DNA from: Saccharina japonica
Taxonomy: Eukaryota > Sar > Phaeophyceae > Laminariales > Laminariaceae
Length of the DNA: 64,000 bases
Direction: 5' to 3'
Assembly: GCA_008828725.1 (NCBI GenBank)
Contig: MEHQ01003470.1
Span: 119,661 to 183,660, forward strand
Positions within the stretch are counted from its first letter, which is position 1. The number at the start of each line of letters is the position of its first letter. This document shows positions 47,936-58,700 of this stretch, piece after piece. Both the position numbers and the translations under genes were made by a program. The notes below the pieces were generated by a model. That model searched no databases. It was given only the letters and a program-made list of their open reading frames with translations, and was not told where the DNA came from.

Positions 47936-48520
47936 ATATCCTTACGGCGTTCGAAAAAGGTGCGCACGCCGCTGGACATCCTTCTGCCGACATAACTATG
48001 TCATCGATCGTCCCCCATCCTTTTAGCGCTGGTGGTGGCCTCTCTCTTCCTCTCGCTACCATCTCTTCTCGGGGGGAAACATTCGAGCCAAGCAGTCCAC
48101 CCCCGCAACTCCGACAATCTGCTTTAGAGCAGCATGGTATAGCAGTAACAGCAGCACCAACGGTACCAATAGCAGAAGCACCACCCACCACCACCAACAG
48201 CAACATCAGCAGCACCACTACTAGCCGCAGCACCAGCACCACCATCAATGGCAGCAACAACACCACCACCACTAGCAGCAGCAGCAGTAGCAACAGCACC
48301 ACCACCCATCATCACCACCACCACCACCACCAAGAAGCAGCAGCACCACCACTACCACCAACCGCAGCATCATCACCACCACCACTAGCACCAGCAGCGG
48401 CAAGCAGAACAGACCCTGGTCAGCGAACGACCATCCTCATCACAGCTGCACCAACAAAAAACAGGCAATCAAAGACGAGTTCCCGCTACACCGAACCCCA
48501 GCCATAGATAGTCCCAACGC
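47936..48520 (+). other. Possible low-complexity coding exon (Ser/Thr/Asn/His/Ala-rich)
   Basis: A plus frame stays open beyond the hexamer array to a stop at 48507, with [16 protein letters not shown], then Thr/Asn/Ser runs, eight histidines and an Ala/Pro-rich tail. CAN-type triplet repeats alone could do this. No domain, no splice evidence. Confidence 0.2.
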
Positions 48521-48865
48521 CAAGGACCCTAGAAGAATAAACGCCAAAATCAGACCCATCCCGAGAACGTATCATGCATGATGACATTTAAGGTTCCATA
48601 ATAGCAGACCGAAGCGCCTACCGTTTCGCAAGCGCGGTCGTGAACAAAAAACACCGACCCCTCTTGAAAAACGCTTCCAAACCCCGATCCGCTACAATAG
48701 GCGCCCCCCCCCTTCTACGTCGACATCCCACACCAAAAAAAACTCGTGTTATTTCGACCTTCCTCCCAAAACACACCCCTTCGTCTTTGATTCTACTAAC
48801 CCGTTGTGCGTTTTTCGTTCGAAGGCGTCAACTGAGGCCGGGGACGCAACAAGCGACCCCCCCCC
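48521..48865. other. Non-coding stretch before the tandem duplication
   Basis: No gene recognised; C-rich runs near 48707 and 48858. Confidence 0.35.
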
Positions 48866-48877
48866 CAGGGCGACGAG

Positions 48878-49118
48878 CTACTCATGTCTGTGCGACCGCA
48901 ACAGTAGTCGTATGACCATAGACCCTCGCACCCCTACAATGCCGGGACGGAGCACGTTGGGTTTTCACCAACCAGGCACATTGCTGGAGGAGGGGAGGGG
49001 GGTGGGGGGGGTGTACTCATTCGTGCATGGCCGTAGTCGTATGACCATAGACCCTCGCACCCCTACAATGCCGGGACGGAGCACGTTGGTTTTCACCAAC
49101 CAGACACACATTGCTAGG
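48878..49118 (-). repeat. PCR family, two reversed copies
   Basis: GTATGACCATAGACCCTCGC and CCGGGACGGAGCACGTTGG occur twice; each unit starts with a G-run or C-rich junction and TACTCAT. Confidence 0.85.
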
Positions 49119-49197
49119 GGGGGGGGGGTGGGGCAGTGAGTGGCATTCCCAGGCGGCGATAAGCGGAATGTTAGGACGAAGTGCGCCGACATCCAGA

Positions 49198-49440
49198 AGA
49201 GGTCAATTACATTTGAAGCTGTCACATATGCAACCGCCTTACAAGCGGTTCTTATTCTAGCAGGATGCAGCTCACCCTCCATGCGACTCGCCCAAACCTC
49301 ACGGCGCTTCGCGCTTGGTGCAAGCAATGTCTGCCTGGTCGTGAAAACCCGACATGCTCCGTCCCGGCATTGTAGGGATGCGAGGGTCTATGGTCATACG
49401 ACTACGGCCATGCATGAAATGAAGTACACCCCCCCCCCCC
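49198..49440 (+). repeat. PCR family, forward copy
   Basis: GAAGCTGTC, ACAAGCGGTTCTTATT, CTTCGCGCTTGGTGC, CCGTCCCGGCATTGTAGGG and GAAGTACAC followed by C13. Confidence 0.85.
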
Positions 49441-49591
49441 CGCTCCTCCCTCCCCCCCCTCCTCTCATCCTCCCTACCTCTACGCTCCTTCAACATCAAA
49501 CACAAGTCAAAACAACAAAATCCCCCCTCCCCCTTCCCCTCCATGCTCTCTGCTCCCCCCCCCCACCCCCCCCCTCGGATCGGTTATCCAG

Positions 49592-49770
49592 CCTCGACGA
49601 ATCCTTCCGGTCACAAAGCTGGTGAACGTGTGCGAGCGGCTTACACGCGCAGAGGACATCCTGGCCATGTCGCGCCCTCCCATCTTCCTCCGGCTAGCGG
49701 GCAACGATGGTTGGGTGTTCGACCGCCGCGGACATACTTTGGTGTGCGAGGATGTAACTGTCAAATCCAG
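49592..49770 (+). CDS. SH3-like repeat exon, copy 1 (opposite strand to its apparent gene)
   Basis: AG at 49590-49591 after a long C/T tract, then 59 codons plus two bases and a GTGGGG donor. Residues include PVTKLVNVCERLTR and FLRLAGNDGWVFDRRG, the second half of the SH3-like repeat seen in the minus-strand gene at 52786-63711 (fv.l.d..GW.f). It starts in phase 0, the phase at which that gene's last visible exon ends, yet it lies on the other strand. It is either part of an inverted segment or an exon of a convergent paralogue. Confidence 0.65.
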
Positions 49771-50721
49771 GTGGGGTGGTGGTCGTGGCTGCTGTGTTTG
49801 GTTGGGTATGGTTGGTTTTGGTTTTTATGAATTGAAGCAATAACGTCGTTTTTTTATTTCGTTTCATTTCGTTTCGTTTCGTTTCGTTTCGGTTCATTTT
49901 CGTTTGAAATTGCACCGAGGTTGAAGTTGCAGTTGAAGCACTCCCCCCCCCCCCCCCAGTCAACCAACCGGCACTGATTGGGCCGCGTTTTTGTGATGGC
50001 GATCAACATAATATACCCGTGTGTTTTTGAAGTGTGTATTGGACGCACGTGCGTATGAGGCATTTAGTGCCACCGCCAGCTTCTTTTATGTATGTGTGTT
50101 AATCGCTGTGCTGGACTTGCATTGCTGTACGTGCAATACTGCCTCTAACTCCCAAACCGCTCGTTTCTCTTCGTTCTTTGCTACCGCGCTCTCCCCCCCC
50201 CCTCCCCAACCGGCACTTATTGGGCCGACTTTTGTGACCGATGGCGCCGAAACGAAACAGGATCGCGACGGCGAACGCTATCACAGCCGAGGCCGCTCGA
50301 CTTACGCTGTGAAGCAAATATGTCTGTTGACGGGAGGGGGGACTTACGCTGTGTATGAAGTAAATATATCCGTTGAAGGGTGGTTTCGTTGAGAGACAAG
50401 AGAGGCTACGGCCGGCGGGGGACAAGGGGGGGTGTCGTATACAACAGGCAAAGGGGGGGGGGTTGTTTTGCCATTTTTCGATTTATTTTGACGAGTTGGT
50501 GGCCTCGTGTTGTTGACAACAGCAGCGGCAGAACGTAGAGACCTTTGATTCAAGCGTCTGCATGTTTTGTTTGTTAGAATNATGTAGGGGGTTTTCCCAT
50601 GATGCAACTAGCGGGAGGGGAAAGGGGGGAGGGGGGGGGTTATGAGACAGAGTCCGCCCATAATACAAAGAGGAAATACTTTTAGCTAGAACATTTCTTC
50701 GCGATTGGCGGGGGGGGCGAC

Positions 50722-50965
50722 NGGGGGGGGAGTACTCTGTTTCGTGCATGGCCGTAGTCGTATGACCATAGACCCTCGCACCCCTACAATGCCGGGACGG
50801 AGCACGTTGGGTTTTCACCAACCAGGCAGGCATTGCTAGAAAGGGGGGGGGGGTGTACTCATGTTTCGTGCATGGCCGTAGTCGTATGACCATAGACCCT
50901 CGCACCCCTACAATGCCGGGACGGAGCACGTTGGTTTTCACCAACCAGGGCATGACTTGCTGTGC
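50722..50965 (-). repeat. PCR family, two reversed copies (duplicate of 48878-49118)
   Basis: Each begins with a G-run (G9, G10) and then (A/TG)TACTC and the family's 3' end in reverse. Confidence 0.85.
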
Positions 50966-51069
50966 ACCAAGAGCGAAGCGAAAGTGAGGGGGGGGTGCAT
51001 GAAGGTGACCCGCCCGTAAAGGGGGGGGGGGGCGCTAATCATTTGAAAGCATGAAAATGTGGGGGGGGC

Positions 51070-51292
51070 GTGGTACTCACCGCCTCACAAGCGGTTCTTA
51101 TTACTAGAGGATGCAGCTCACCCTCCATGCGACTCGCCCAAACCCCACGGCGCTTCGCGCTTGGTGCAAGCAATGTCTGCCTGGTCGGTGAAAACCCGAC
51201 ATGCTCGTCCCGGCATTGTAGGGATGCGAGGGTCTATGGTCATACGACTACGGCCATGCATGAAATGGATATGAAGTACACCCCCCTCCCGC
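51070..51292 (+). repeat. PCR family, forward copy (duplicate of 49198-49440)
   Basis: Same block order as 49198-49440; ends GAAGTACAC plus a C-run. Confidence 0.85.
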
Positions 51293-51431
51293 ACTCTCCC
51301 CATCGCTCCGTTCGAAAATCATTCAATGTCAAATACTAAGGCAAGCAACAAATATACCCCCCCCCCCCTCCCCCTTCCCCTCCATGCTCTCTGCTGCCCC
51401 CCCCACCCCCCCCCTCGGATCGGTTATCCAG

Positions 51432-51610
51432 CCTCGACGAATCCTTCCGGTCACAAAGCTGGTGAACGTGTGCGAGCGGCTTACACGCGCAGAGGACATC
51501 CTGGCCATGTCGCGCCCTCCCATCTTCCTCCGGCTAGCGGGCAACGATGGTTGGGTGTTCGACCGCCGCGGACATACTTTGGTGTGCGAGGATGTAACTG
51601 TCAAATCCAG
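51432..51610 (+). CDS. SH3-like repeat exon, copy 2
   Basis: Identical 179-bp exon to 49592-49770 within the second duplication unit, with the same acceptor, donor and phase. Confidence 0.62.
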
Positions 51611-52690
51611 GTGGGGTGGTGGTCGTGGCTGCTGTGTTTGGTTGGGTATGGTTGGTTTTGTTTTTTATGAATTGAAGCAATAACGTCGTTTTTTTTTATT
51701 TCGTTTCATTTCGTTTCGTTTCGTTTCGTTTCGTTTTGTTTTGGTTCATTTTCGTTTGAAATTGCACCGAGGTTGAAGTTGCAGTTGAAGCACTCCCCCC
51801 CCCCCCCCCAGTCAACCAACCGGCACTGATTGGGCCGCGTTTTTGTGATGGCGATCAACATAATATACCCGTGTGTTTTTGAAGTGTGTATTGGACGCAC
51901 GTGCGTATGAGGCATTTAGTGCCACCGCCAGCTTCTTTTATGTATGTGTGTTAATCGCTGTGCTGGACTTGCATTGCTGTACGTGCAATACTGCCTCTAA
52001 CTCCCAAACCGCTCGTTTCTCTTCGTTCTTTGCTACCGCGCTCTCCCCCCCCCCTCCCCAACCGGCACTTATTGGGCCGACTTTTGTGACCGATGGCGCC
52101 GAAACGAAACAGGATCGCGACGGCGAACGCTATCACAGCCGAGGCCGCTCGACTTACGCTGTGAAGCAAATATGTCTGTTGACGGGAGGGGGGACTTACG
52201 CTGTGTATGAAGTAAATATATCCGTTGAAGGGTGGTTTCGTTGAGAGACAAGAGAGGCTACGGCCGGCGGGGGACAAGGGGGGGTGTCGTATACAACAGG
52301 CAAAGGGGGGGGGGTTGTTTTGCCATTTTTCGATTTATTTTGACGAGTTGGTGGCCTCGTGTTGTTGACAACAGCAGCGGCAGAACGTAGAGACCTTTGA
52401 TTCAAGCGTCTGCATGTTTTGTTTGTTAGAATNATGTAGGGGGTTTTCCCATGATGCAACTAGCGGGAGGGGAAAGGGGGGAGGGGGGGGGTTATGAGAC
52501 AGAGTCCGCCCATAATACAAAGAGGAAATACTTTTAGCTAGAACATTTCTTGGAAAGTTCTGTGTGTGCCCTTGGGACCTGTACACAGGCACTGCCTGTA
52601 CGCAGGCGGTGCTCATACAAGCAGGATTGAGAGGACGAAAAACATTTTTTTTTCTCGTTTTTTCTTTTTTTTTCGGCGGGCAATTTTTGT

Positions 52691-52699
52691 TTTTGGCAG

Positions 52700-52730
<31 letters not shown>
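52691..52730. repeat. Poly-C tract
   Basis: C-run of ~30 just left of the last visible exon of the minus-strand gene; possible weak assembly point. Confidence 0.9.
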
Positions 52731-52731
<1 letters not shown>

Positions 52732-52785
52732 CCGCCCAACGCCCAAAACCTGCCTGCTGCACGGCCTGCCCACCGCCCACCTCAC

Positions 52786-55700
52786 CTTGACCGGGGGGGC
52801 GTCTAGGCCCGGAGCGGTCCTGACGACAACGCCATTCTCGTGGGAAACCCTGTAGGTGAACGCTCCCGCTTCGACGGCGTTGGTGAAACAGTCCAGCAGG
52901 AGGGACAGCCCGGGCCGGTTAGCGCGCACCCAGAGCTTGTCCGTCTCGCGCATCACGAAAGCTACATCTCCGATTCCCTCGTAGCGTTTCACAACCTTGC
53001 CGTCACAGAGAGTAAGGGTATGGGCACGGGTACGGGTACGAGTATGGGTACGGGTACGGGTGCGAGTACGGGTACGGGTACGGGTATGGGTACGAGTACG
53101 GGTACGGGTAAATGTAAGGGTACAAGGTAATGGGTAGGAGGGTAAAGGGTGAGGGTACGGGTCAAGGGTAAAGGTAAAAGGAACGGGTGAGGTAAGGGTA
53201 TCGGGTAGGAGGGTAAAGGGTAAGGGCAAGAGTAAGCGTAGGAGTAAGGGCAGGGGTGAGGGTAAGGTAAGGATAAGGGTAAGGATACGAGGCAAGGGTA
53301 ACAGGGTAAACGCAACGGATAGGGGTAAGGGTCTGGGCAAGGTTGAAGGGCGAGGGCAACGGTAAACAGTAAGGATAAAGGGTAAGCGGTAAGGGCAACG
53401 GGTAGGGGTAAGGGTAAGAGAATGGGTACGGGTATGGGAAGAGCTAAGAATGAAGGGTAAAGGGTAGGGCTAAGAGGAAGGATACTCGTCGGGGTATGGT
53501 AAATGGAAAGGTCAAAGGCAGCGGGTTAGGGTACGGGTGCGGGTGCGGGTAAGGGTACGGGTAAGGGTATAAGATAAGGGAAAAGCGTAAGCGTAAGGGG
53601 GGGGGTAAGGGTAAGGGTATGGGTAAGGGTGAGGGAAATGGTAAGCGTATGGGAAAGGGTAAGGGTATGGGTATGAGTAAAAGGGTAAGGGTACGGGTAC
53701 GGGTAAGGGAAAGAGTAAGGGTATGGGTATGGGTATGGGTACGGGTATGGGTACGAATCATTGAAACGATAAGGGTATGGGTAAGGGTAAGTGTAAGGGT
53801 AACGGTGTAACGGTAGAAATACGGGCATGGTAAGGGTAGAAGAAAGGTAAGGTTAACGGGGAGAGTAAGGGTAAAGGGTATGGATACGGTAAGAGCAAGG
53901 GTAGGTGCAAAGAGTAGGGACAAAAAGTACGGGTAAGGGTAAGGGTATGGGTAAAGCTAACGGGTACAGGGTGTGGGTGAAGGTACAGGTGAGGGCAAGG
54001 GTAAGGTAGGGAAAAGGGTAAGAATAATGTAAGGCTATGTCGAAGGGTAAGGTATGACAAGGGCATGAGTATGGGCAAGGGGGGGGGGGGGGGTAACGGC
54101 GTGAGCGTGTGTCGTGCGAATGAACTCACAGCCAAACCACACAAACCACAAAAACGTCCACACGCAAATCATGGATACCCACCCATCCAACACACCCACC
54201 CACCACTCACAGGGCACACTACACCTCCAGAGTTGACATACAAGGCACCAAACACTCCTCGAACAGCCCCAATACCCTGCAAACCAAATTCATGGACACA
54301 TACACACACCACACACCCAACAATAGACACACCCGACACCCACACGCACCTCGGCATTCCCGTAAAAGGCTGTCCCTTCCCCAACCAAATCCACGATAGG
54401 GGCCATGATGTCCGGCGTCCTCGTCGCCTGCACCCCCCCTTCCACCCGCACTCTATAAAGCCTCCTTACCGCCGCCGCGGCTGCCGTCGCCGATTTTTTA
54501 GCGGCGGCACTCTTACCCGCCCCCGCCCTCATTTTTTGTGGAGATAAGGAGGCCGACACTCTCCCCCCCCCGCCACTTACGCTGCCACCGGCAGCATTGG
54601 CACTACTAGCTGCACCGTTGCCATTCCCAGCAGCAGCACCGTTACCACTACTAGCAGCAGCAGCAGCACTAGCGTTAGCGTTAGCATTAGGGCCAGCGCT
54701 GCTGCTAGCGCGGGAAAGCCTTGCGCGGCCGGGAGGGGAAAGGGCTCGCGGCCCGGGAGCAACCCCCACCCCCACGGAAGAAACCGTGGTGCTTTTCGGG
54801 CAGTCTATTTCTTCCAGCGCCATCGTGCCAGCGGCGTCTCTGACGATCTGGTCGAGGGGAGAAGGGAGGGGGCGAAAGAGTGGGGGGTAGGGGTAGGCAT
54901 GACGGTGAGGGAGGGGGTAGGGGCTGGGACAAAATATGGGGAATACAAATACTGGAATTTATTCCGAGCGAATGCGAGTTTCTAATTTTGACCAAGTCTC
55001 TCGTGATAGGGACCCCTTGCAAGAAAGCGTCGACCGTTTTTTTACTTGATTAAACAGTTGAATCTGTCTGCACTTTTCCGTCGGCAGTTTTCATCAAGTT
55101 CTCAGAACTTTATTTGTCTACTACGTTGTTATCCAACATTTTCTCATAGTTTTATCTGTCTACTTCGTTGTACTCTTAACATAAAAAAAGGAATTTTGAG
55201 TCGACACGGGTGTCGAACCCGTGACCCTCACGTTGATAAGGCCGTTTCCTATGCGGTTCGATTTTTGAGCTTCAGATTGTGGTCTGATCGATTTTTCAGC
55301 GACCTAGTTCGAAAATCGAAACAGTCTTCTTATGCGAGAAAACACGGATTTGTTGTATCATACGTGCAGATATTTGAGCAAACGGCAAGACCAACTGCTG
55401 TTGTTGTTGCGGTCTGGCGCCGCGAAGAGACGCGCCGAGTGCGCTGTACTGGGCGTAGAACCCAAGCGTTCGAAGCCACGCTGGCTGCCTCTGGTCTGGC
55501 GGCGACGCGCCGCGTGCGCTCGAGTCGACCTGTCTTGGTATTTCGTATTTTGACACAACGAAGCATCCGAGCGTTGACTGTGTACTGCTGTACTGCTGCT
55601 GCTGCTGCTGTAAAATCTACGAGTACGGAGAGGCGCGCGCCGAGTGCGCTTCCCTTCGTCTCTAGGCCCGAGCCCGCGCCAGCCGACTGTAGTTTGGCGA

Positions 55701-58700
55701 CGGAGAGGCCCACCGATCGTCGGCTGCGCGTCGGGCACGAAGCAACGTCGCTGTGTCACCATCCAACTCATCGATCGTGCTGCTGCTGCTGCTTGCTTGC
55801 TGCGTGGATAACATCTTGAATTTAGAGACCATGCCATTTTTCGATTTGAAAATCTGATGACCCAAGTCGTCGGATTTTGGCCCAAAATCCGACGACTTGG
55901 GTCATCGGATTCTCAAATCGAAAAAAATCCGGTTAGATTTTGCATAATCGGACTGCATAGGACGGTGCTTTCGTTTTTGAGATCGAAAAATCCAAATCTG
56001 AAGCTCGAAATCGAACCGCATAGGAAACGGCCTAAGCCCCCGCACTACTAGTTACCCTACTCGTACAGATGGTGCTATCATCCAGTTTTTCTATATTTCT
56101 ATAGTGAATGTACTGCAACTCTTTACTGAAACCAAGTCATTTTCAACCCCAATGACGTGGACCCGGGGGGTGGAGCAGATCCTCATTGCCATAGCCTGTG
56201 CCATCATGCGCGTGTACCGCCTGAAGGGAGGGCAGAGGGGGTTCTCGGGGCTCGGGGCACGTCGTCGACGTTTTTTTTCTGTTTTTTTCCCCACCAATGC
56301 ACACAAGTTGACGACAGTTACCAATATCCTCCTGCGCGAGTTCCTAGCGACAGCTATACTATTTTTTTATGTTTTTGTGTACGTGATGGGTCCTTTGTGT
56401 ACGTGATGGGTCCTGATTACTATGGTCCCCCGAAATAACGCATCCACACATAGGGCAGATCATACACTGTAGATCATCCCCACTAAATGATCTAGATCTT
56501 TCAGGGCAGATATATTCCTGATCTGTATGATCTGTATGGTATGTATGATATGTATGATCTGTATGATCTAGCGCATGTCGACGGGTGAAAGCCGTATAAT
56601 CTCCATAACCTACGTAGCACATGTTTCCCGGGTTGGATCTGCACTATCCAGATCCTGCACAACATATCATCTATATGATCTATCTGTAGATGATCTGTGG
56701 ACACTTTTCTATGAGTTTACCTTGCGGCCACACTTCTGCACGATAAACCCCCTCTCGTTGTCGACCGTCACGAAAGTCACCTGACAAGAGCGAACAACAA
56801 CAAACATTTCATTAATCGCGGGGGGGGGGAAATAGTAATCTAAGACCAAATATGCTTGGAAAAATTATGGAATATATAGATGTTAGTGTACGTGATGGGG
56901 TTCTGATCACTATGGTCCCCCGCAATAGTAATAGCAGAAACAGATACACAGTAGTAGTGGTGGTCCCCCCATAGTACCGGTCTGCGACAGGCAACAACAC
57001 CGGCACTATATATAGCGGCAACCGGCACTACTCCAAACCGCTGCAACACTGGTTAATAATCCCATCTGTGCCACGCGATTTCAGCGGCGCTAAACAGGGC
57101 AGCCGGCGCTACTCAGCCGGCACTATACAGGGACCACTACTAACGCTGTACAGACACTAACAAAGAGAGACATAGAAGGAGAGAGACCCAAAAGCCTTTT
57201 GAATGTTAACTCCGATAATGTTCCTATTCTAATTCCAGCTGTTTCGTCTGTGGAGTGCAGTGGTAACTATTGCGGGGGGCCACAGCAGTAAATAAGACCA
57301 AATACGTAGTGTTAACAAAAATAGGTAAATCTATAAGGTTTACTATGGTCTCCCCTAATGGTAGGCTTAAAAGAGGGCAAGAGCAAGAGAGACGTGATAG
57401 GGACCCCTTGCAAGAAAGCGTCGACCGTTTTTTTACTTGATTAAACAGTTGAATCTGTCTGCACTTTTCCGTCGGCAGTTTTCATCAAGTTCTCAGAACT
57501 TTATTTGTCTACTACGTTGTTATCCAACATTTTCTCATAGTTTTATCTGTCTACTTCGTTGTACTCTTAACATAAAAAAAGGAATTTTGAGTCGACACGG
57601 GTGTCGAACCCGTGACCCTCACGTTGATAAACCCCCCCCCCCCCCCCCCCCCCCCCCACGCCTCGATCCCTAGAAACTAAACAACAAATGGTTCAAACAT
57701 ATTTGTATATTCGTAGGTACCCCTTACCCCCCCCCCTCCCCGCCTCATGGAGGCGTTATTATGTAGCCCTCCCTCACCGGGCTCCCCGCCGGCGTCCACT
57801 TCTCGCTCGATTCCAACACCTGGCCTTCGGGTAGCACCTCTTTGCGCAGCTTAGATTTAGCGTCAGGTTTGGAGTACAGCCTCGTTCCATTCGCGTTGCT
57901 GACGCGGTAGAAAAATCTCCCCGTCTAAAGACAAGGGTTTCACAATTTCCGGACAGCGGTTTTAGGGGGGGGGGGGGGGTGACGACGACGAATGTTTTCA
58001 GGGCGGAGGCTTGACGATTGCATTGATTTTATTAAGGGGGGGTAATACCGGGTTGGGTTATAGAGGCAGTATATTTGGTCAATAGTAATAGGTTTGGTCA
58101 ACAACAGTAGGTTCGGCCAACAACAGTAGGTTTGGCCAACAACAGTAGGTTTGGTCAACAACAGTAGGTTATTCAACAGCAATAAATTGGTCAGTAGGTT
58201 TGGCAACAACAGTAGGTTGGGCAACAACAACAACAACAACAACAACAGTAGTAGGTTTGGTCAGCAGCAGTACGTTTGGTCAATAGCAATAGGCTTGGTC
58301 AAGTCAACAGCAGTAGGTTTGGTGAAGCCAACAGCAGTAGGTCTGGTCTCACCTCTTTTCGCGGCGAACTTGTGCGTTCCAGCACAGCTGTCCGCTTCTC
58401 GTCGCCTTGGCAGTAGGACTCGAAACACCACCCCGTCCGAGCCCACCGGTCCTTAGCGGTAAGCACCTTCACGAAAACTGTGCACTCCCCATCCCCGACA
58501 AGCTTACGAACAAAAACAACAAACGAAAGCGAAAACGAAAGTCAAGACGGAAAAGAGAGAATAAACAGAAAGCGAACGCGAAGAACAAGAACGAATACAA
58601 GAACAAAAAACGAGAACAAATAACGATAACCCACCACGAGAACGAAAAACGAGACAGAACAACGAGAGCGAATAACGAGACAGCGCAAGCAAAAAAAGTC

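Larger units (their letters stand above)
48866..50699 (+). repeat. 1.85-kb tandem duplication, copy 1
   Basis: Order: two reversed PCR repeats (48878-48988, 49006-49118), one forward PCR repeat (49198-49428), an SH3-like exon (49592-49770), then ~930 bp of non-coding DNA to 50699. Copy 2 has the same parts at offsets of 1839-1853 bases. From 49520 on the copies are nearly identical. Confidence 0.88.
50700..52551 (+). repeat. 1.85-kb tandem duplication, copy 2
   Basis: Reversed PCR repeats at 50722-50837 and 50845-50965, forward repeat 51070-51285, exon 51432-51610, end at 52551. It shares even an ambiguous base (n at 50581 and 52432) with copy 1. Confidence 0.88.

Noticed and set aside
53018-54060. 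Telomere array
   Set aside because: Units are GGGTAA/GGGTAC hexamers without a constant telomeric heptamer, and the tract fits inside an intron.
55046-55819. 257-codon plus-strand frame
   Set aside because: Runs from the 238-bp repeat into the Harbinger-type MITE; no transposase motif and the minus strand is equally open.
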